This document shows, one piece after another, positions 62,930 to 64,000 of a stretch of 64,000 nt of DNA; within the stretch, counting starts at the first letter, position 1; each line of letters begins with the position of its first letter. Below the pieces are notes generated by a model. That model was not told where the DNA came from. It worked only from the letters and a program-made list of their open reading frames with translations, and ran no database searches. Made by a program: the position numbers and the translations under genes. Source of the stretch: Gyrodactylus bullatarudis (taxonomy: Eukaryota > Platyhelminthes > Monogenea > Gyrodactylidea > Gyrodactylidae); assembly GCA_012064415.1 (NCBI GenBank), contig SSNU01000310.1:434001-498000 (forward strand), given 5' to 3'.

Positions 62930-63345
62930 GAATTACTACGACTGTTATCTTTTTTTCTGATTTTTAGGTGTTAAAATATAAAGATTAGTCAATCAAAATA
63001 TTTTACAGAAGCTCAATTTTCGAGTTTTTTACTCTTTTGATACTTCAAGGACTACAGTATCCTAATTGAGGTAGACGTTTTTCCTACGAGGTGCTTGAAT
63101 AGGCATAAAATTGAGTTGAAGTTGTGGATTTTCCGAATGAATAGGTATATTTTCAACTTTGAATTCAAATAGCTCGGAAACTAGAAGAGTCAAGGGAAAC
63201 TTCTACCCTTTCGATAAGAGTTTATTCCTGAACAAGATGATGTCATATCTGTCGTTTTATCGCATTCATGATTTCCTCTATTGAATGGTAAAGCACTGCA
63301 AGACGAGTTTTCAGTTTTTACCGAAAACTCGAGTAGATTTTTCCA
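62930..63345 (-). repeat. Dispersed repeat, copy B (inverted relative to copy A)
   Basis: The reverse complement aligns with 55645-56060 over nearly its full length. A short flank, gaattactacgactgttat at 62931-62950, also occurs beside copy A (56059-56077) but in the same orientation there, so the flank is not simply part of the inverted unit. Confidence 0.7.
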
Positions 63346-64000
63346 TGTTAGACTGTGTTATGATAGACTAACTTATTTAAGATTTGTTAAGCCTTCACAA
63401 TTAGATAATTCTTATTTTAATTTAATACAGAATTAAAAATCAATTACATAATTTGATTCATATTTAGAGTTTCTCAAGTTATATCAGACCGAGATAAGCG
63501 CATCACCAATATGAGAAACAAGATAATTATAATTCAACTGGACAGAATTCAAATGGTGGGAAAGATATAAGCAGTAGTTATTAATGATGAGAAGAAAATG
63601 AGTTTTATTTCAAATTTCGATTAAAGCGGGAAAGTTGAAATTCATAAAAATGAGAATCGGTCCAAAAAGTTGAAAGGCAAATTTCTTTAGCTTTTTGGAT
63701 TCAGATATCGCTTAGATGCTGTAGAAGAAATTTGCTAATCTTCAGTTTCGATTACAGGGGTTTCGATTTGGATGCAAAATTCCAGAGTATAAAATTTCAA
63801 AAAGTCAAGAAAGAAATTTGTAACTTTTACATTGTACAGGGCGATGGTTGTAAAATTTTATATAAAGTCTATTGGTGGGTAGTCCATTTTTTGAAAATAT
63901 TCCTACCTTCACTACAATAAATACGAAAAAACGATGTGTACGACAAAAAATACAAATTTATCCCACATCTTTCTGAGTGGGGTTTTTTTTGAAAGATTCA
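63346..64000. other. Gene-free window end
   Basis: AT-rich with short chance frames only; no feature supported. Confidence 0.4.

Overview
The window is animal nuclear DNA, very AT-rich, with spliced genes, animal-type proteins (lysyl hydroxylase, FAM102, BAF53/ACTL6, a Sox-like HMG protein) and many retroelement and foldback repeats. It is most likely from an invertebrate. The insect-like cysteine knuckle of eIF2-gamma hints at a protostome, but I cannot name the species. Introns fall into two very different classes: ultra-short ones (25, 28 and 29 nt) and very long ones (2.7, 10 and 15 kb).

Layout. 1-293: last exon of a procollagen lysyl hydroxylase (PLOD). 1.4 kb: a hammerhead-ribozyme fold on the minus strand. 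2.4-5.1 kb: a Penelope-like retroelement with an intact RT plus GIY-YIG ORF and a plus-strand hammerhead core in its 3' flank. 5.1-10 kb: a hypothetical ORF, a foldback element and a TTAA-flanked MITE. 10.06-11.84 kb, minus: EIF2S3 (eIF2-gamma), four exons. 12.24-41.25 kb, plus: one FAM102/EEIG1-like gene in five exons. Its long introns hold a Penelope remnant with two hammerhead cores, several foldback elements, a 702-bp inverted-repeat element and a decayed FANCD2-like fragment.

42.3-50.4 kb is gene-dense: CK2-alpha (+), ACTL6/BAF53 (-), PGAM5-like phosphatase (+), uroporphyrinogen decarboxylase (+) and a Sox-like HMG-box protein (-). ACTL6 and PGAM5 diverge from a gap of only 68 bp. 50.4-64 kb has no gene I can support, only repeats and simple sequence.

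The conserved genes are housekeeping and regulatory (translation initiation, protein kinase, chromatin remodelling, mitochondrial phosphatase, haem synthesis) and form no obvious pathway together. The most interesting content is the set of hammerhead ribozymes linked to the Penelope-like element, the ultra-short introns, and a multi-copy family of long foldback repeats, several of them inside one intron.
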